From Thermoanaerobaculum sp964488355 (GTDB lineage Bacteria; Acidobacteriota; Thermoanaerobaculia; Thermoanaerobaculales; Thermoanaerobaculaceae), in assembly GCA_964488355.1 (NCBI GenBank), contig CAZAUJ010000010.1, forward strand, positions 31,407 to 95,406: 64,000 nt of DNA, read 5' to 3'. Numbering within the stretch: the stretch's first letter is position 1; each line of letters begins with the position of its first letter. The notes under the pieces were generated by a model. The model saw only the letters and a program-made list of their open reading frames with translations, had not been told where the DNA came from and ran no database searches. A program made the position numbers and the translations under genes. Positions 33,564 to 42,677 of the stretch are shown here, one piece after another.

Positions 33564-34183
33564 GCGGTGAGGCAGGCGTACGTTTTGACGCGCAGGGGTT
33601 GATTCCCGCGGTGGTGCAAGACGCTCGCACGGGGCACGTGTTGATGCTTGGCTATATGGACCAGCAGGCCCTGCAGGCAACCCGGGAAAGCGGGTGGGTT
33701 CACTTTTTCTCCCGCTCGCGGCAAAAACTTTGGCGCAAAGGGGAGAGCTCCGGCCACGGCCTGAGGCTAGTAGGGATTCAGGTTGACTGTGACGGGGATG
33801 CCCTGTTGGTGCAGGCCGTGCCCGAGGGTCCCACCTGCCACACCGGGAGTGCCAGCTGCTTTTTCCAGCAGCTTTGCGGGCGGGTTTGGCGGGAGCCGGT
33901 TGCTCTAGCGGGCCTTGTGCAGCTGGTGGAAGGGCGAAAGGCGCAAGCGCCCGAAGGCTCATATACGGCTCGTTTGCTGCGCGAGCCCGATGAGGCCTTG
34001 AAAAAGCTAGTGGAAGAAGCGGCGGAGGTGGTGCTGGCCGCCAAAGGACAGGGGGAGGAAAAGCTGGTGGCCGAGCTGGCTGACCTGATCTATCACCTGG
34101 CTGTGGTGGTGGTTTCGCAAGGGGTGTCACCGGCGGCAATCAACGCCGAGCTGGAGCGTCGGGGCTTGGGGCAAGCTCTATGA
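33560..34183 (+). CDS. hisIE: Bifunctional phosphoribosyl-AMP cyclohydrolase / phosphoribosyl-ATP pyrophosphatase
   Basis: 207 residues. HisI domain (about 1-115): LMLGYMDQQAL, WRKGESSGH and the metal-binding cysteines in DCDGDALLVQ and GPTCHTG. HisE domain (about 120-207): SYTARLLREPDEALKKLVEEAAEVVLAAKG, ELADLIYHLAVVV. It catalyses steps two and three of histidine synthesis; the fusion is widespread. ATG overlaps the hisF stop (ATGA). It is the last histidine gene, and its stop overlaps trpE, linking the his and trp blocks. Confidence 0.95.
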   Translation: MSGEAGVRFDAQGLIPAVVQDARTGHVLMLGYMDQQALQATRESGWVHFFSRSRQKLWRKGESSGHGLRLVGIQVDCDGDALLVQAVPEGPTCHTGSASCFFQQLCGRVWREPVALAGLVQLVEGRKAQAPEGSYTARLLREPDEALKKLVEEAAEVVLAAKGQGEEKLVAELADLIYHLAVVVVSQGVSPAAINAELERRGLGQAL

Positions 34184-35658
34184 CTTATCCGGACTTGGCT
34201 ACTTACGAGCAGTTGGCGCAAGAGCATGCGGTGGTGCCGATCGTACGCGAGCTCACCGCCGACACCGTCACGCCCACTGGCATGCTGTTGCGGCTAGCCC
34301 GCTGGGGCCAACATCCCTTTCTGCTGGAATCGGTGGAAGGCGGGGAACGTGTGGCGCGCTGGTCCTTTGCGGGCGCCAATCCTCGCCGCGTGCTTACCCT
34401 GAGCGCCGGGCAGGTACGGGTAAACGGGCAGCTCCTTCTGGGTGATCCTTTAAGCCTTTTGGCACAGGAACTTTTGGGTCGGGGACGCGCCAGCTTTCCC
34501 GATTTGCCGCCCTTTGTGGGTGGGGCCGTGGGGTACCTGGCCTACGACGTGGTACGCTACCTGGAGCGCCTGCCGGCCCGTTTGCCCGACCCCCTAGGAT
34601 TGCCCGAAGCTTGGTTCGGCGACTACCGAGCGGTAGCCGCCCTTGACCGCGTGCGTCAACGCCTGCTGCTTATGGTCACCCCCGATATTCGCCAGCTGGG
34701 GGTGAAAGCGGCCTACCACCAAGGGCTGGAAGAGCTGGCTCAACTGGAGGAGGTGCTTTCAGCGCCGCTGGAGGAGGCAGCGCCCGTAGACATCCCGGCT
34801 CTCTCGCAGGCTTGGGAGCAGGGCGAGGCCATCGCCCTGCCGGAGGAGGAGGCATTCCTGCGGGCGGTGGAGCTGGCGCGCCAGGCCATTGCCGCTGGCG
34901 AGGCGTTTCAAATTGTTCTTTCCCGTCGCTGGTCTGCGCCTTTGAGGGTCTCGCCCCTCACCCTCTATCGTGCTTTGCGCCTGACCAATCCCTCGCCCTA
35001 CATGTTCTTCCTCGACACCGGCCAGGCGCAGGTGCTGGGCTCTTCTCCGGAAACGCTGGCGCGGCTGCGGCAAGGGCTCGCCACCACCTGCCCCATCGCC
35101 GGCACGCGCCGGCGCGGCCGCACTCCCGAGGAGGATCGCCGGCTGGAGCACGAGCTGGCAGCTGACGAAAAGGAGCGAGCGGAGCACCTCATGCTGGTGG
35201 ATCTGGGTCGCAACGACCTGGGGCGTGTGTGCCTGGCTGCCAGCGTGCAGGTGGTGCGCTTTATGGTCGTTGAGCGCTATTCCCACGTGATGCACTTGGT
35301 CAGCGAGGTACAGGGCCGCCTGCGGCCCGAGCGAAACGCCTTGGACGTGCTTTTGGCCTGCTTCCCCGCCGGGACCTTGACCGGTGCCCCCAAGGTGCGC
35401 GCCATGGAGCTGATTGAGGAGTTGGAGGCGGTGCGCCGCGGGGTCTACGGCGGGGCCGTGGGCTACTTTGACCTGGGCGGCGATATGGACGCGTGCATTG
35501 CCATCCGCACGGCGGTGGCCTGTGGCGGGCAGGTTCACCTGCAAGCAGGAGCGGGTGTGGTGTTTGATTCGTTACCGGAGCGGGAGCTGGCCGAGTGCAG
35601 CCACAAGGTGCGGGCTTTGGGCTTGGCGGTGCGGCTGGCGGAGGGGTTGCGGCCATGA
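34180..35658 (+). CDS. trpE: Anthranilate synthase component I
   Basis: 492 residues, full-length chorismate-binding enzyme. The N-terminal LLESVEGG is the tryptophan feedback element. The catalytic region has FQIVLSRRW, PSPYMFFLD, PIAGTRRRG, HLMLVDLGRNDLGRV, HLVSEVQG and FPAGTLTGAPKVRAMELI. With TrpG it converts chorismate to anthranilate. ATG overlaps the hisIE stop (ATGA), so his and trp genes are translationally coupled. Confidence 0.96.
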   Translation: MTYPDLATYEQLAQEHAVVPIVRELTADTVTPTGMLLRLARWGQHPFLLESVEGGERVARWSFAGANPRRVLTLSAGQVRVNGQLLLGDPLSLLAQELLGRGRASFPDLPPFVGGAVGYLAYDVVRYLERLPARLPDPLGLPEAWFGDYRAVAALDRVRQRLLLMVTPDIRQLGVKAAYHQGLEELAQLEEVLSAPLEEAAPVDIPALSQAWEQGEAIALPEEEAFLRAVELARQAIAAGEAFQIVLSRRWSAPLRVSPLTLYRALRLTNPSPYMFFLDTGQAQVLGSSPETLARLRQGLATTCPIAGTRRRGRTPEEDRRLEHELAADEKERAEHLMLVDLGRNDLGRVCLAASVQVVRFMVVERYSHVMHLVSEVQGRLRPERNALDVLLACFPAGTLTGAPKVRAMELIEELEAVRRGVYGGAVGYFDLGGDMDACIAIRTAVACGGQVHLQAGAGVVFDSLPERELAECSHKVRALGLAVRLAEGLRP

Positions 35659-36227
35659 TCCTAATGGTGGACAACTACGACTCCTTCACCTTCAACGTGG
35701 TGCAGTACCTGTGGGAGTTGGCAGAGGGGGAGGAGGTGCTGGTGGTGCGCAACGATGAGCGCAGCGTGGCCGAGCTGTTGGCCATGCAACCCCGGGCCAT
35801 TGTGGTTTCGCCTGGCCCGGGTCGCCCAGAGGCGGCCGGGGTGTGCGTGGAGCTGTTTCAGAAGGCGCCGAGGGTTCCCATCTTGGGTGTGTGTCTGGGT
35901 CATCAAGCGCTGGGGGTCGCTTACGGCGGACAGGTGGTGCGGGCCCCCGTGCCCCGGCACGGCAAGACCTCGGAGATTCACCACCGGGGCGAGGGGCTTT
36001 TCCGTCACCTGCCGGAACCGTTCCTCGCCACCCGTTACCACTCGCTGGTGGTGGCGCGGGAAAACCTGCCTGAGGCCCTGCGGGTCACCGCTTGGACAGA
36101 TGACGGCCTAATCATGGGTTTGGAGCACCGTCACCGCCCGCACTTCGGCGTGCAGTTCCACCCCGAGTCCTACCTCACCTCCCAGGGCAAGAAGCTCCTG
36201 GCCAACTTCTTGGAATTGGCGAGGTAA
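35655..36227 (+). CDS. trpG: Anthranilate synthase component II (glutaminase)
   Basis: 190 residues. LMVDNYDSFTFN at the start, SPGPGRPEAAG, nucleophile Cys80 in GVCLGHQALG and the His/Glu of VQFHPESYLT. The enzyme supplies ammonia to TrpE and may also serve folate synthesis (PabA role), as no separate pabA is visible here. ATG overlaps the trpE stop (ATGA); the next gene begins 3 bp after its stop, the only non-overlapping junction in the operon. Confidence 0.95.
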   Translation: MILMVDNYDSFTFNVVQYLWELAEGEEVLVVRNDERSVAELLAMQPRAIVVSPGPGRPEAAGVCVELFQKAPRVPILGVCLGHQALGVAYGGQVVRAPVPRHGKTSEIHHRGEGLFRHLPEPFLATRYHSLVVARENLPEALRVTAWTDDGLIMGLEHRHRPHFGVQFHPESYLTSQGKKLLANFLELAR

Positions 36228-36230
36228 GCC

Positions 36231-37256
36231 ATGCGGGAAGTGCTGGAGAAGGTGTTAGCAGGAAAGACCCTCACCGCCGCGGAGATGAGGGCCAGCTTTC
36301 AATCGCTGATGGAAGGGCGCTGGTCGGAAGCGCAGCAGGCGGCCTTTCTCGTGGCCTTGCGGGCCAAAGGGGAGGAGCCCGAGGAGGTGGCCGAAGCGGC
36401 GCGGGTGCTGGCCTCCTACGCTCGCCGCCTGGAGGCGCCTGCAGGTGCGGTGGACACCTGCGGGACCGGGGGTGACGGCGCGGGCACGGTCAACCTGTCC
36501 ACCGGCGCGGCTATCCTGGCCGCCAGTTTAGGCGTGCCCGTAGCCAAACACGGCAACCGCTCGGTATCCTCCCGTTGCGGCTCAGCGGACGTGCTGGAAG
36601 CCATGGGCTGGCCGGTGGACCTGCAGCCCGAGGGATGTCAAAGGCTGTTGGCGGAGGAGGGCTTTGCCTTCCTCTTTGCCCCCACCTTCCATCCGGCCAT
36701 GAAGGCGGTGGCCTCGGTGCGGCGGGCCCTGGGGGTGCGCACGGTGTTCAACCTTTTGGGCCCGCTGGCCAACCCGGCGGGGGTGAAGAGGCAAGTGTTG
36801 GGGGTTTTTTCCTCCTGGGCGCAGGAGCTGGTCGCCGCGGCGCTGGCGGAGCTAGGGGCGGAACACGCCTGGGTGGTATGCAGCCAGGATGGTTTGGACG
36901 AGCTGTCCGTCACCGCCCCAGCGGTGGTGGTGGAGGTGCGCCAGGGGCGCGTGGCGAACCGCTTCACGCTAGAGCCGGAAGAGCTGGGGCTTGCCCGCGC
37001 GCCGCTGTCGGCGCTGGCTGGGGGCTCGGCGGAGGAAAACGCCCAGCGCTTGTGGGCGGTGCTGGAGGGAAAAGAGGGAGGACCGGTAGCCGAGGCGGTG
37101 GCCTTGTCGGCGGCGGCGGCCCTGCTCGTGGGCGGGAAGGTGAGCCGCCTGTCCGAGGGTTTGGCTCTGGCCCGCCAGGCCCTGGCCTCGGGTGCGAGCG
37201 CCGCTTACTTCCGAAAAGTGCTGGCGAGAGCACGGGAGCTGGGCGGTGCCCGCTGA
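36231..37256 (+). CDS. trpD: Anthranilate phosphoribosyltransferase
   Basis: 341 residues. DTCGTGGDGAGTVNLSTGAA is the PRPP-binding glycine-rich loop; VAKHGNRSVSSRCGSADVLEA and TVFNLLGPLANPA are further TrpD signatures. It joins anthranilate and PRPP, drawing on the same PRPP pool as HisG in this operon. It stands alone, not fused to TrpG as in E. coli. Confidence 0.96.
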   Translation: MREVLEKVLAGKTLTAAEMRASFQSLMEGRWSEAQQAAFLVALRAKGEEPEEVAEAARVLASYARRLEAPAGAVDTCGTGGDGAGTVNLSTGAAILAASLGVPVAKHGNRSVSSRCGSADVLEAMGWPVDLQPEGCQRLLAEEGFAFLFAPTFHPAMKAVASVRRALGVRTVFNLLGPLANPAGVKRQVLGVFSSWAQELVAAALAELGAEHAWVVCSQDGLDELSVTAPAVVVEVRQGRVANRFTLEPEELGLARAPLSALAGGSAEENAQRLWAVLEGKEGGPVAEAVALSAAAALLVGGKVSRLSEGLALARQALASGASAAYFRKVLARARELGGAR

Positions 37257-38013
37257 CCTCTTGTCCGCCATCGTGGCTGAAGCGGCGCCACGCTTGGCCG
37301 TGCCACCGCCAAAGCCGATCCCGCCCCCGGGTCGCCGCAGTTTGATCCAGAGCTTAGGACCTCCCGGTTTGCGGGTGATTGCTGAGGTCAAGCGCCGGTC
37401 GCCCTCCGCAGGGTTGCTGCGCCAGCCGCTGTTGCCGGGGTTTCTCGCTGCCAGCTACCAGCGGGGCGGTGCGGCCGCCGTTTCGGTGGTTACCGAGCCG
37501 GCCTACTTTGGCGGGGATGCGCGTTGGGTGGCGGAAGTTAAGGCAGCCTGTGAGCTGCCGGTGCTCCAGAAGGACTTTTTCTCCCGCCCGGAACAGGTGG
37601 CCTATGGCCAAGCCTGCGGTGCCGACGCCATCCTCCTCATTGCCCGAATTCTTCCCGGGGCTTTGCTGTCAGAGATGCTGGCCGCGTGCCGCGAGGTGGG
37701 AGTGGAGGCGCTGGTCGAAACCCATGAGCGAGCAGAAGTCGAGCGTGCCTTGGAAGCTGGGGCTTCCCTGGTGGGGGTCAACAGCCGAGATCTGCGCACC
37801 TTTCAGGTGGACGTGCCGCGTGCCTGCCAGCTGGTCCAGCTGGTGCCCCCACCGACGGTGGGGGTACTGGAGTCGGGAGTAAAAAGCCCGGGGCAGTTCG
37901 GCCAGCTGGTGAGGCAAGGGGCTCGATGCTTCCTCATAGGCGAGTACCTGCTGCGGCAGTCGGACCCGGAGCAGGCCCTGCGGGAGCTTTTGGAGGGGCC
38001 ATGGTCACGGTAA
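37246..38013 (+). CDS. trpC: Indole-3-glycerol-phosphate synthase
   Basis: 255 residues from a GTG that overlaps the end of trpD by 11 bases. Catalytic motifs: VIAEVKRRSPSAG, VLQKDFF with the catalytic Lys, ALVETH, GVNSRDLRTF and GVLESGV. The N-terminal helix is a little short for the family. An in-frame ATG at 37192 lies deeper in trpD and gives an unlikely extension. It closes the indole ring; it is separate from TrpF, unlike in E. coli. Confidence 0.92.
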   Translation: MPADLLSAIVAEAAPRLAVPPPKPIPPPGRRSLIQSLGPPGLRVIAEVKRRSPSAGLLRQPLLPGFLAASYQRGGAAAVSVVTEPAYFGGDARWVAEVKAACELPVLQKDFFSRPEQVAYGQACGADAILLIARILPGALLSEMLAACREVGVEALVETHERAEVERALEAGASLVGVNSRDLRTFQVDVPRACQLVQLVPPPTVGVLESGVKSPGQFGQLVRQGARCFLIGEYLLRQSDPEQALRELLEGPWSR

Positions 38014-38615
38014 AGATTTGCGGGCTGACGGATGCAGGCGATGCCATGTTGGCGGCGGAAGCGGGGGCGGATTACTTGGGCTTCGTTTTCGTTCCCGGCT
38101 CCCCGCGGCAGCTGGCCCTGGGGGCCTGTGTTTGGATTCGGGCCTTGCCCGTGACGGGGAAGGTGGGGGTGTTCCGCAACCAAGGAGAGCCCTTGATTGC
38201 CGAGGTGCGGGAGCGGGCGGGTCTGGAGCTGGTGCAGCTGCACGGGCAGGAACCTCCCGAGCTGTGCGAGCGGCTGGGCGGGCGGGAGAAGGTGATCAAG
38301 GCCTTTACCGTGCACGGCCGGGTGGACTGGGGCCAGGTGCGGGCTTACGCCAGCGTGGCCCGCATTCTGTTCGATGCGGGCGCGGGTACGGGACAGCCCT
38401 TTCCCTGGGAAATTCTGCGGCAGGCTCCGGACGGGTTGGATTTTTGGTTAGCCGGTGGGCTGAGGCCCGGCAACGTGGCGCGGGCCCTTGCTGCCTGCCG
38501 ACCCAAAGGGGTGGATGTGGCCTCCGGGGTAGAATCGGCCCCGGGGCGCAAGGACCCAGTGAAGTTGCGGGCTTTTGTGGCTGCGGTAAGGAGGGCACGT
38601 GAGGAGGCTTCCTGA
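38001..38615 (+). CDS. trpF: Phosphoribosylanthranilate isomerase
   Basis: 204 residues. VKICGLTDAGDA carries the catalytic Cys, LGFVFVPGSPRQ and QLHGQE follow, the catalytic Asp lies in ILFDAG, and the end has WLAGGLRPGNV and GVDVASGVE. It performs the Amadori rearrangement of PRA, chemistry parallel to HisA. The ATG overlaps the end of trpC by 13 bases, with GGAGGGG upstream. An intact trpF argues against a PriA-type dual enzyme covering the broken hisA. Confidence 0.95.
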   Translation: MVTVKICGLTDAGDAMLAAEAGADYLGFVFVPGSPRQLALGACVWIRALPVTGKVGVFRNQGEPLIAEVRERAGLELVQLHGQEPPELCERLGGREKVIKAFTVHGRVDWGQVRAYASVARILFDAGAGTGQPFPWEILRQAPDGLDFWLAGGLRPGNVARALAACRPKGVDVASGVESAPGRKDPVKLRAFVAAVRRAREEAS

Positions 38616-39792
38616 CGAGCGAGGTTACTTTGGGCCTTACGGAGGGCGTTTCGTGCCGGAAACGCTCATGGCCCCACTGGAGGAGCTGGAAAAGGCCTTT
38701 CGCGAGGCCATGCGGGACAAGAGCTTCCGCCGGGAGCTGGACGCGCTGTTGCGGGACTACTGCGGACGGCCCACGCCCCTCACCTTTGCCGCCCGTCTGT
38801 CGGCGCACCTGAACGGGGCCAGGATCTTTCTCAAGCGCGAGGACCTTTGCCACACCGGCGCGCACAAGATCAACAACGCCTTGGGGCAGTGCCTGTTGGC
38901 GCGGCGCATGGGCAAGGTGCGGGTGATCGCGGAAACGGGGGCGGGTCAACACGGGGTAGCGGTAGCCACCGCTGCCGCCCTCTTAGGGCTTTCCTGCCGC
39001 ATCTATATGGGAAGCGAAGACGAGCGGCGTCAGGCGCTCAACGTCTACCGCATGAAGCTGCTGGGTGCCGAGGTGGTGGGGGTGGATGCGGGCTCGCGCA
39101 CCCTCAAAGACGCCATCAACGAGGCGCTGCGCGATTGGGTGACCAACGTGAGCACTACCCACTACGTCATGGGGTCGGTGCTCGGCCCGCACCCTTACCC
39201 GCTGATGGTGCGGGAGTTCCAGTCAGTGATTGGCAGCGAGGCTTGGCTGCAAATTCGCAAGGCCCACGGTACCCTGCCCCGGTTGGTGGTGGCCTGTGTG
39301 GGCGGCGGATCCAATGCCGCCGGTATCTTCTCCGCCTTTGTACCCTACCAGAAGGTCAAGCTGGTGGGCGTGGAAGCGGGCGGGCGCGGGCCCCTTTTGG
39401 GTCACCATGCGGCGCGCTTTGCCGGCGGTGCCCCGGGCGTGCTGCACGGCACCTACACTTACGTGCTGCAGGACGGTCACGGCAACACTGCGGCTACGCA
39501 CTCCGTTTCTGCCGGCTTGGATTACCCGGCGGTGGGTCCGGAGCACGCCTTTTGGAAAGACACGCGCCGGGTGGAGTACGTGCAGGTTTCCGACGACGAG
39601 GCTTTGTCCGCCTTTCAGCTGCTTTCCGAGCTGGAAGGCATCATGCCCGCTTTGGAGACCGCCCACGCCCTGGCTTACGTCACCAAGGTGGCCCGCAGCT
39701 TTTCCCCGGCGGAGGCTATTCTGGTAAACCTTTCCGGCCGCGGGGACAAGGACGTGGCCGAGGTGGCGCGGCTTTCGGGGGTGCGGCTATGA
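38599..39792 (+). CDS. trpB: Tryptophan synthase beta chain
   Basis: 397 residues. RGYFGPYGGRFVPETLM at the N terminus, PLP lysine Lys90 in HTGAHKINN, ETGAGQHGVA, the phosphate loop GGGSNAAG and LSGRGDKD. This is the standard TrpB1 type that pairs with TrpA. GTG start inside trpF, overlapping it by 17 bases. It condenses indole with serine; serine synthesis genes lie about 6 kb away on the other strand. Confidence 0.97.
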   Translation: MRRLPDERGYFGPYGGRFVPETLMAPLEELEKAFREAMRDKSFRRELDALLRDYCGRPTPLTFAARLSAHLNGARIFLKREDLCHTGAHKINNALGQCLLARRMGKVRVIAETGAGQHGVAVATAAALLGLSCRIYMGSEDERRQALNVYRMKLLGAEVVGVDAGSRTLKDAINEALRDWVTNVSTTHYVMGSVLGPHPYPLMVREFQSVIGSEAWLQIRKAHGTLPRLVVACVGGGSNAAGIFSAFVPYQKVKLVGVEAGGRGPLLGHHAARFAGGAPGVLHGTYTYVLQDGHGNTAATHSVSAGLDYPAVGPEHAFWKDTRRVEYVQVSDDEALSAFQLLSELEGIMPALETAHALAYVTKVARSFSPAEAILVNLSGRGDKDVAEVARLSGVRL

Positions 39793-40592
39793 GCGAGCGC
39801 TTGGAGGCAGCCTTCCGCCGGGCAGCAAAGGAAAAGCGCGCCGCGTTGATTACTTACATCACCGCCGGGGACCCCAGCCCGGCGCGCACCCTGGAGCTTT
39901 TGCGCGCTTTGGAACGGGGTGGGGCGGACATCGTGGAGTTGGGGGTGCCCTTTTCCGACCCTATTGCCGACGGGCCGATCAACTGCGCGGCCGCCGAGCG
40001 GGCGCTGGCAGCGGGCACCTCCCTGCCGGGAGTGCTGCAGACGGTGCGGGAGCTGCGCTACAGCTCCTCCCTGCCTTTGGTGCTCTTTTCCTACGCCAAC
40101 CCCATCCTCGCCTATGGCCTTTCCCGTTTTGCCACCGATGCGGCCAGCGCTGGCGTGGACGGCCTGCTGCTCACCGACGTGCCAGCCGAGGAGGCGGGTC
40201 CCTTTGCCCAGACCTTGGTCCGCGTCGGCCTAGAGGTGGTGCCCATGCTGGCCCCCACCTCCACCCGCGCTCGCGTCAAGCAAGCCAAGGAGCTGGCGAA
40301 GAGCTTCATTTACTTCGTGTCCCGCACCGGCGTCACCGGACCGCAAAAGCAGCTGCCGCCGGAGCTCGCTGAGGAGGTCAAGCTGGTGCGCAAGCTCACG
40401 GGCGTGCGGGTGGCGGTGGGCTTCGGTTTGTCCGACGCGGAGCAGGTGGCCAAGGTGGCGCGCTTCGCCGATGGCGTAGTGGTTGGCTCGGCCATCGTGG
40501 CGCGCATTGCCCAGCTGGGAGAAAGCCGCGACCTGGCCTGGGAGGTGGAGCAGTTCGTGCGCGGTTTGCGCGCCGCCACCTCCCGCCGCTAG
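39789..40592 (+). CDS. trpA: Tryptophan synthase alpha chain
   Basis: 267 residues. The catalytic pair Glu50 (VELGVPFSDP) and Asp61 (IADGP) is intact; ITYITAGDP, LVLFSYANPIL, LAPTSTRARV and FVSRTGVTG are family signatures. It cleaves indole-3-glycerol phosphate and passes indole to TrpB. ATG overlaps the trpB stop (ATGA). It is the last gene of the 17-gene operon; I saw no intrinsic terminator in the 51 bp before the next gene, so read-through is possible. Confidence 0.96.
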   Translation: MSERLEAAFRRAAKEKRAALITYITAGDPSPARTLELLRALERGGADIVELGVPFSDPIADGPINCAAAERALAAGTSLPGVLQTVRELRYSSSLPLVLFSYANPILAYGLSRFATDAASAGVDGLLLTDVPAEEAGPFAQTLVRVGLEVVPMLAPTSTRARVKQAKELAKSFIYFVSRTGVTGPQKQLPPELAEEVKLVRKLTGVRVAVGFGLSDAEQVAKVARFADGVVVGSAIVARIAQLGESRDLAWEVEQFVRGLRAATSRR

Positions 40593-40610
40593 CAGGTTGC
40601 CCCTGGCCGC

Positions 40611-40619
40611 TGCTAAAAT
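40611..40619 (+). promoter_or_regulatory. Candidate extended -10 promoter
   Basis: TGCTAAAAT fits an extended -10 (TG-N-TAAAAT) between trpA and the pseudokinase gene, with a predicted start near 40626. No good -35 accompanies it. Confidence 0.4.
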
Positions 40620-40643
40620 GGTGCGAGGCTCGCGGAGGGCGGT

Positions 40644-42677
40644 ATGAGCACAGGGTTACACGCGTCCAGCGCGGCGGTGGCGCAGTGGTTGCAACAGCTT
40701 TCGCCGGAGCTTCCCCTGGACGAAGGGGGGCGTTTCCTTTTCTTGGGCCCGGTGCATACCACCCGCACCGGTTGGGTGGTGCGGGTGCGGGAGGGACAGG
40801 ATGGCGAGCTGGGTTTGCGCCTTCTCCGGCCGGAGCTGGTGCAGGAGGAGGCGGACCGGGAGCTGTTCCTCGCCTGGGCCCGGGCCTGCCAAGGGGCGCG
40901 GCACAGCCGGCTGGCCGTGGTGCAGGAGGCGGGGCTGATCACCACCCCGGATGGGGTGGAGCTGGCCTTCCTTGCAAGCTCCTGGGTGGGCGGCAGCACC
41001 CTCAAGCAGCTGGTGCAGGGGCGGGCGCAGGGCTTGCCAGCCGAGCAAGCCTTCCACGTGGTGGGGCAGGTGGCGGCGGCGCTGGCATCGGTGCACGGCG
41101 TGGGAGTGGTGCATGGCGAGCTGCGGCCGGGGCTGGTGTTGCTGGACAAGCGCTACAACGCCACGGTATTGGGCTTGGGGGTGCCCCCGCGCCTGCGGCG
41201 GCGTGCGGAGCTTTTGGGCTTCGGCCCCTGGAGCGTGGCCCCCTGGGCTCCACCCGAGCGGTTGGCCTCCGATGGGGAAACGGTGGAGCCCAACTCCGAT
41301 GTGTACCAGTTGGCCTTGCTCATGTACGAAGCCTTTGCTGGCATCCCCTACCCGCGCTGGACGGCTCCCGATTTGCTTTCCGATTTGGTGGGGTTCATGC
41401 CCACATCCATGGACGAGCTGTTGTGCGCCTGTTTGGGGGATGCGGCCCAGCGGCCGCCCAGCGCCCTGGAGTTTCTCGCCCAGCTGCGCGACGTGGAAGC
41501 AGCCTACGAGCAGAACCTGCACGAGCGCAAGGTGCGGGGCAAGACCTCGGCCAAGCAGTTGAAAGAGCGCGCGGAAGGGTTGTTGCAGCACACCTACCCT
41601 CCCTACGAGCTGGTGCTGGCATTGACCGCCAAGGGTAAGAGCCAGCGCGGCCTTCTGGGCCTCACGTCCAGCATGGCGCGGGAGCTCGCCGAGCTCGCTG
41701 ACCAGGCGCGGGCGGGCCTGCGGCAGCGGCTGGGGGCGGTATTCCAGCACCTTCTGGAGGACCGGGACTACGCGGCTGCTCAGGCCTTCTTGGATCGGGT
41801 GGCGGAGGAGCTGCCGGGAGAGGAAGTGGTTGAGCACTACGTACGCTTGGAAAGGGAGCGGGTGAAAGCGGCTCCGGGCAAAGCGGGGGAGGCCATGAAG
41901 GCCCTGCTGGCCTTTCTGCGGCGGCCGGAGCTTTCCTACGCGGCGCGGCTTTCGGTGGTGGAAGCGCTGGAGCAGCTGGTGGGAGGCGTGGTGGTGCCGG
42001 TGGCCATCAGCTTCCGCAAGCCCCAGGGCAAGCTGAAGGTGGTGGAGAGCTTCCGCGTGGGCGAGCAGCAGGTCACGGTGGTGCTGGGGCCGGTCATGCG
42101 CCTGGGCCGGGGCAGTTTCGGCCAATTCGGCAACCACGTGGACTTGGCTCCGCCGCTGGAAAAGGCCGCCGAGGATTCGGCCTTGCTGCTTCTGGCGCAA
42201 AGCATTTCTCGCGCCGGGCACGTGGAGTTTCGCATCGGGGCTCAGGGACTGGAGGTGTTCTGCCTGGGTACCCACGGGCTCACCCTGGACGGTGTCACCT
42301 TGGCCCGGGGGGAGGAACTGCCCCTCAAGGCGGAGGGCAGCTTGGTGGTGGCGCGAGGTGCCACCAAGGGGGTGTATCGGGTGGTGCTCTCGCCCGAGGG
42401 TGAGGCATGGGCGCTGGTGGTGGAGTTTTTCGAGGGCGTGGCTCAGGGCAAACGGGCCATCTGGGTGCTGCAGCGCCTTCCTTTGGAGCTGGTGCATCCC
42501 CCGGCTGGGGATTGCGGCTTTTGCGACCCCACCCCCGAGGGCTGGGTAGTGGAGGCCACCACCGCCGGCTTGCGCCTGGGCGGTCTGCCCCTGGAGGTGG
42601 GCAGCCGCCGGGTATGGCAGGAAGGGGAGGTGCTGGTGCTGCCCGGCGAGGTGGAGGTGAGCCGGGAGGCCGTTTGA
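40644..42677 (+). CDS. Pseudokinase with C-terminal FHA-like domain
   Basis: 677 residues. Residues about 25-285 follow the protein-kinase fold but lack catalytic residues: the HRD site is HGE (157-159), the metal-binding Asn is replaced (RPGLVLL), DFG is LGLG and the beta-3 Lys is probably Arg. Structural parts remain: WAPPER for the APE motif and SDVYQLALLMYEAFAGIPY for subdomain IX. A helical middle follows (about 290-450). Residues about 480-600 resemble an FHA domain: MRLGRGSFGQFGNHVDL, SRAGHVEFRI, THGLTLDG. It may be a phosphopeptide-binding scaffold without phosphotransfer. ATG has CGGAGGG upstream; the next gene starts on its stop codon. Confidence 0.65.
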   Translation: MSTGLHASSAAVAQWLQQLSPELPLDEGGRFLFLGPVHTTRTGWVVRVREGQDGELGLRLLRPELVQEEADRELFLAWARACQGARHSRLAVVQEAGLITTPDGVELAFLASSWVGGSTLKQLVQGRAQGLPAEQAFHVVGQVAAALASVHGVGVVHGELRPGLVLLDKRYNATVLGLGVPPRLRRRAELLGFGPWSVAPWAPPERLASDGETVEPNSDVYQLALLMYEAFAGIPYPRWTAPDLLSDLVGFMPTSMDELLCACLGDAAQRPPSALEFLAQLRDVEAAYEQNLHERKVRGKTSAKQLKERAEGLLQHTYPPYELVLALTAKGKSQRGLLGLTSSMARELAELADQARAGLRQRLGAVFQHLLEDRDYAAAQAFLDRVAEELPGEEVVEHYVRLERERVKAAPGKAGEAMKALLAFLRRPELSYAARLSVVEALEQLVGGVVVPVAISFRKPQGKLKVVESFRVGEQQVTVVLGPVMRLGRGSFGQFGNHVDLAPPLEKAAEDSALLLLAQSISRAGHVEFRIGAQGLEVFCLGTHGLTLDGVTLARGEELPLKAEGSLVVARGATKGVYRVVLSPEGEAWALVVEFFEGVAQGKRAIWVLQRLPLELVHPPAGDCGFCDPTPEGWVVEATTAGLRLGGLPLEVGSRRVWQEGEVLVLPGEVEVSREAV

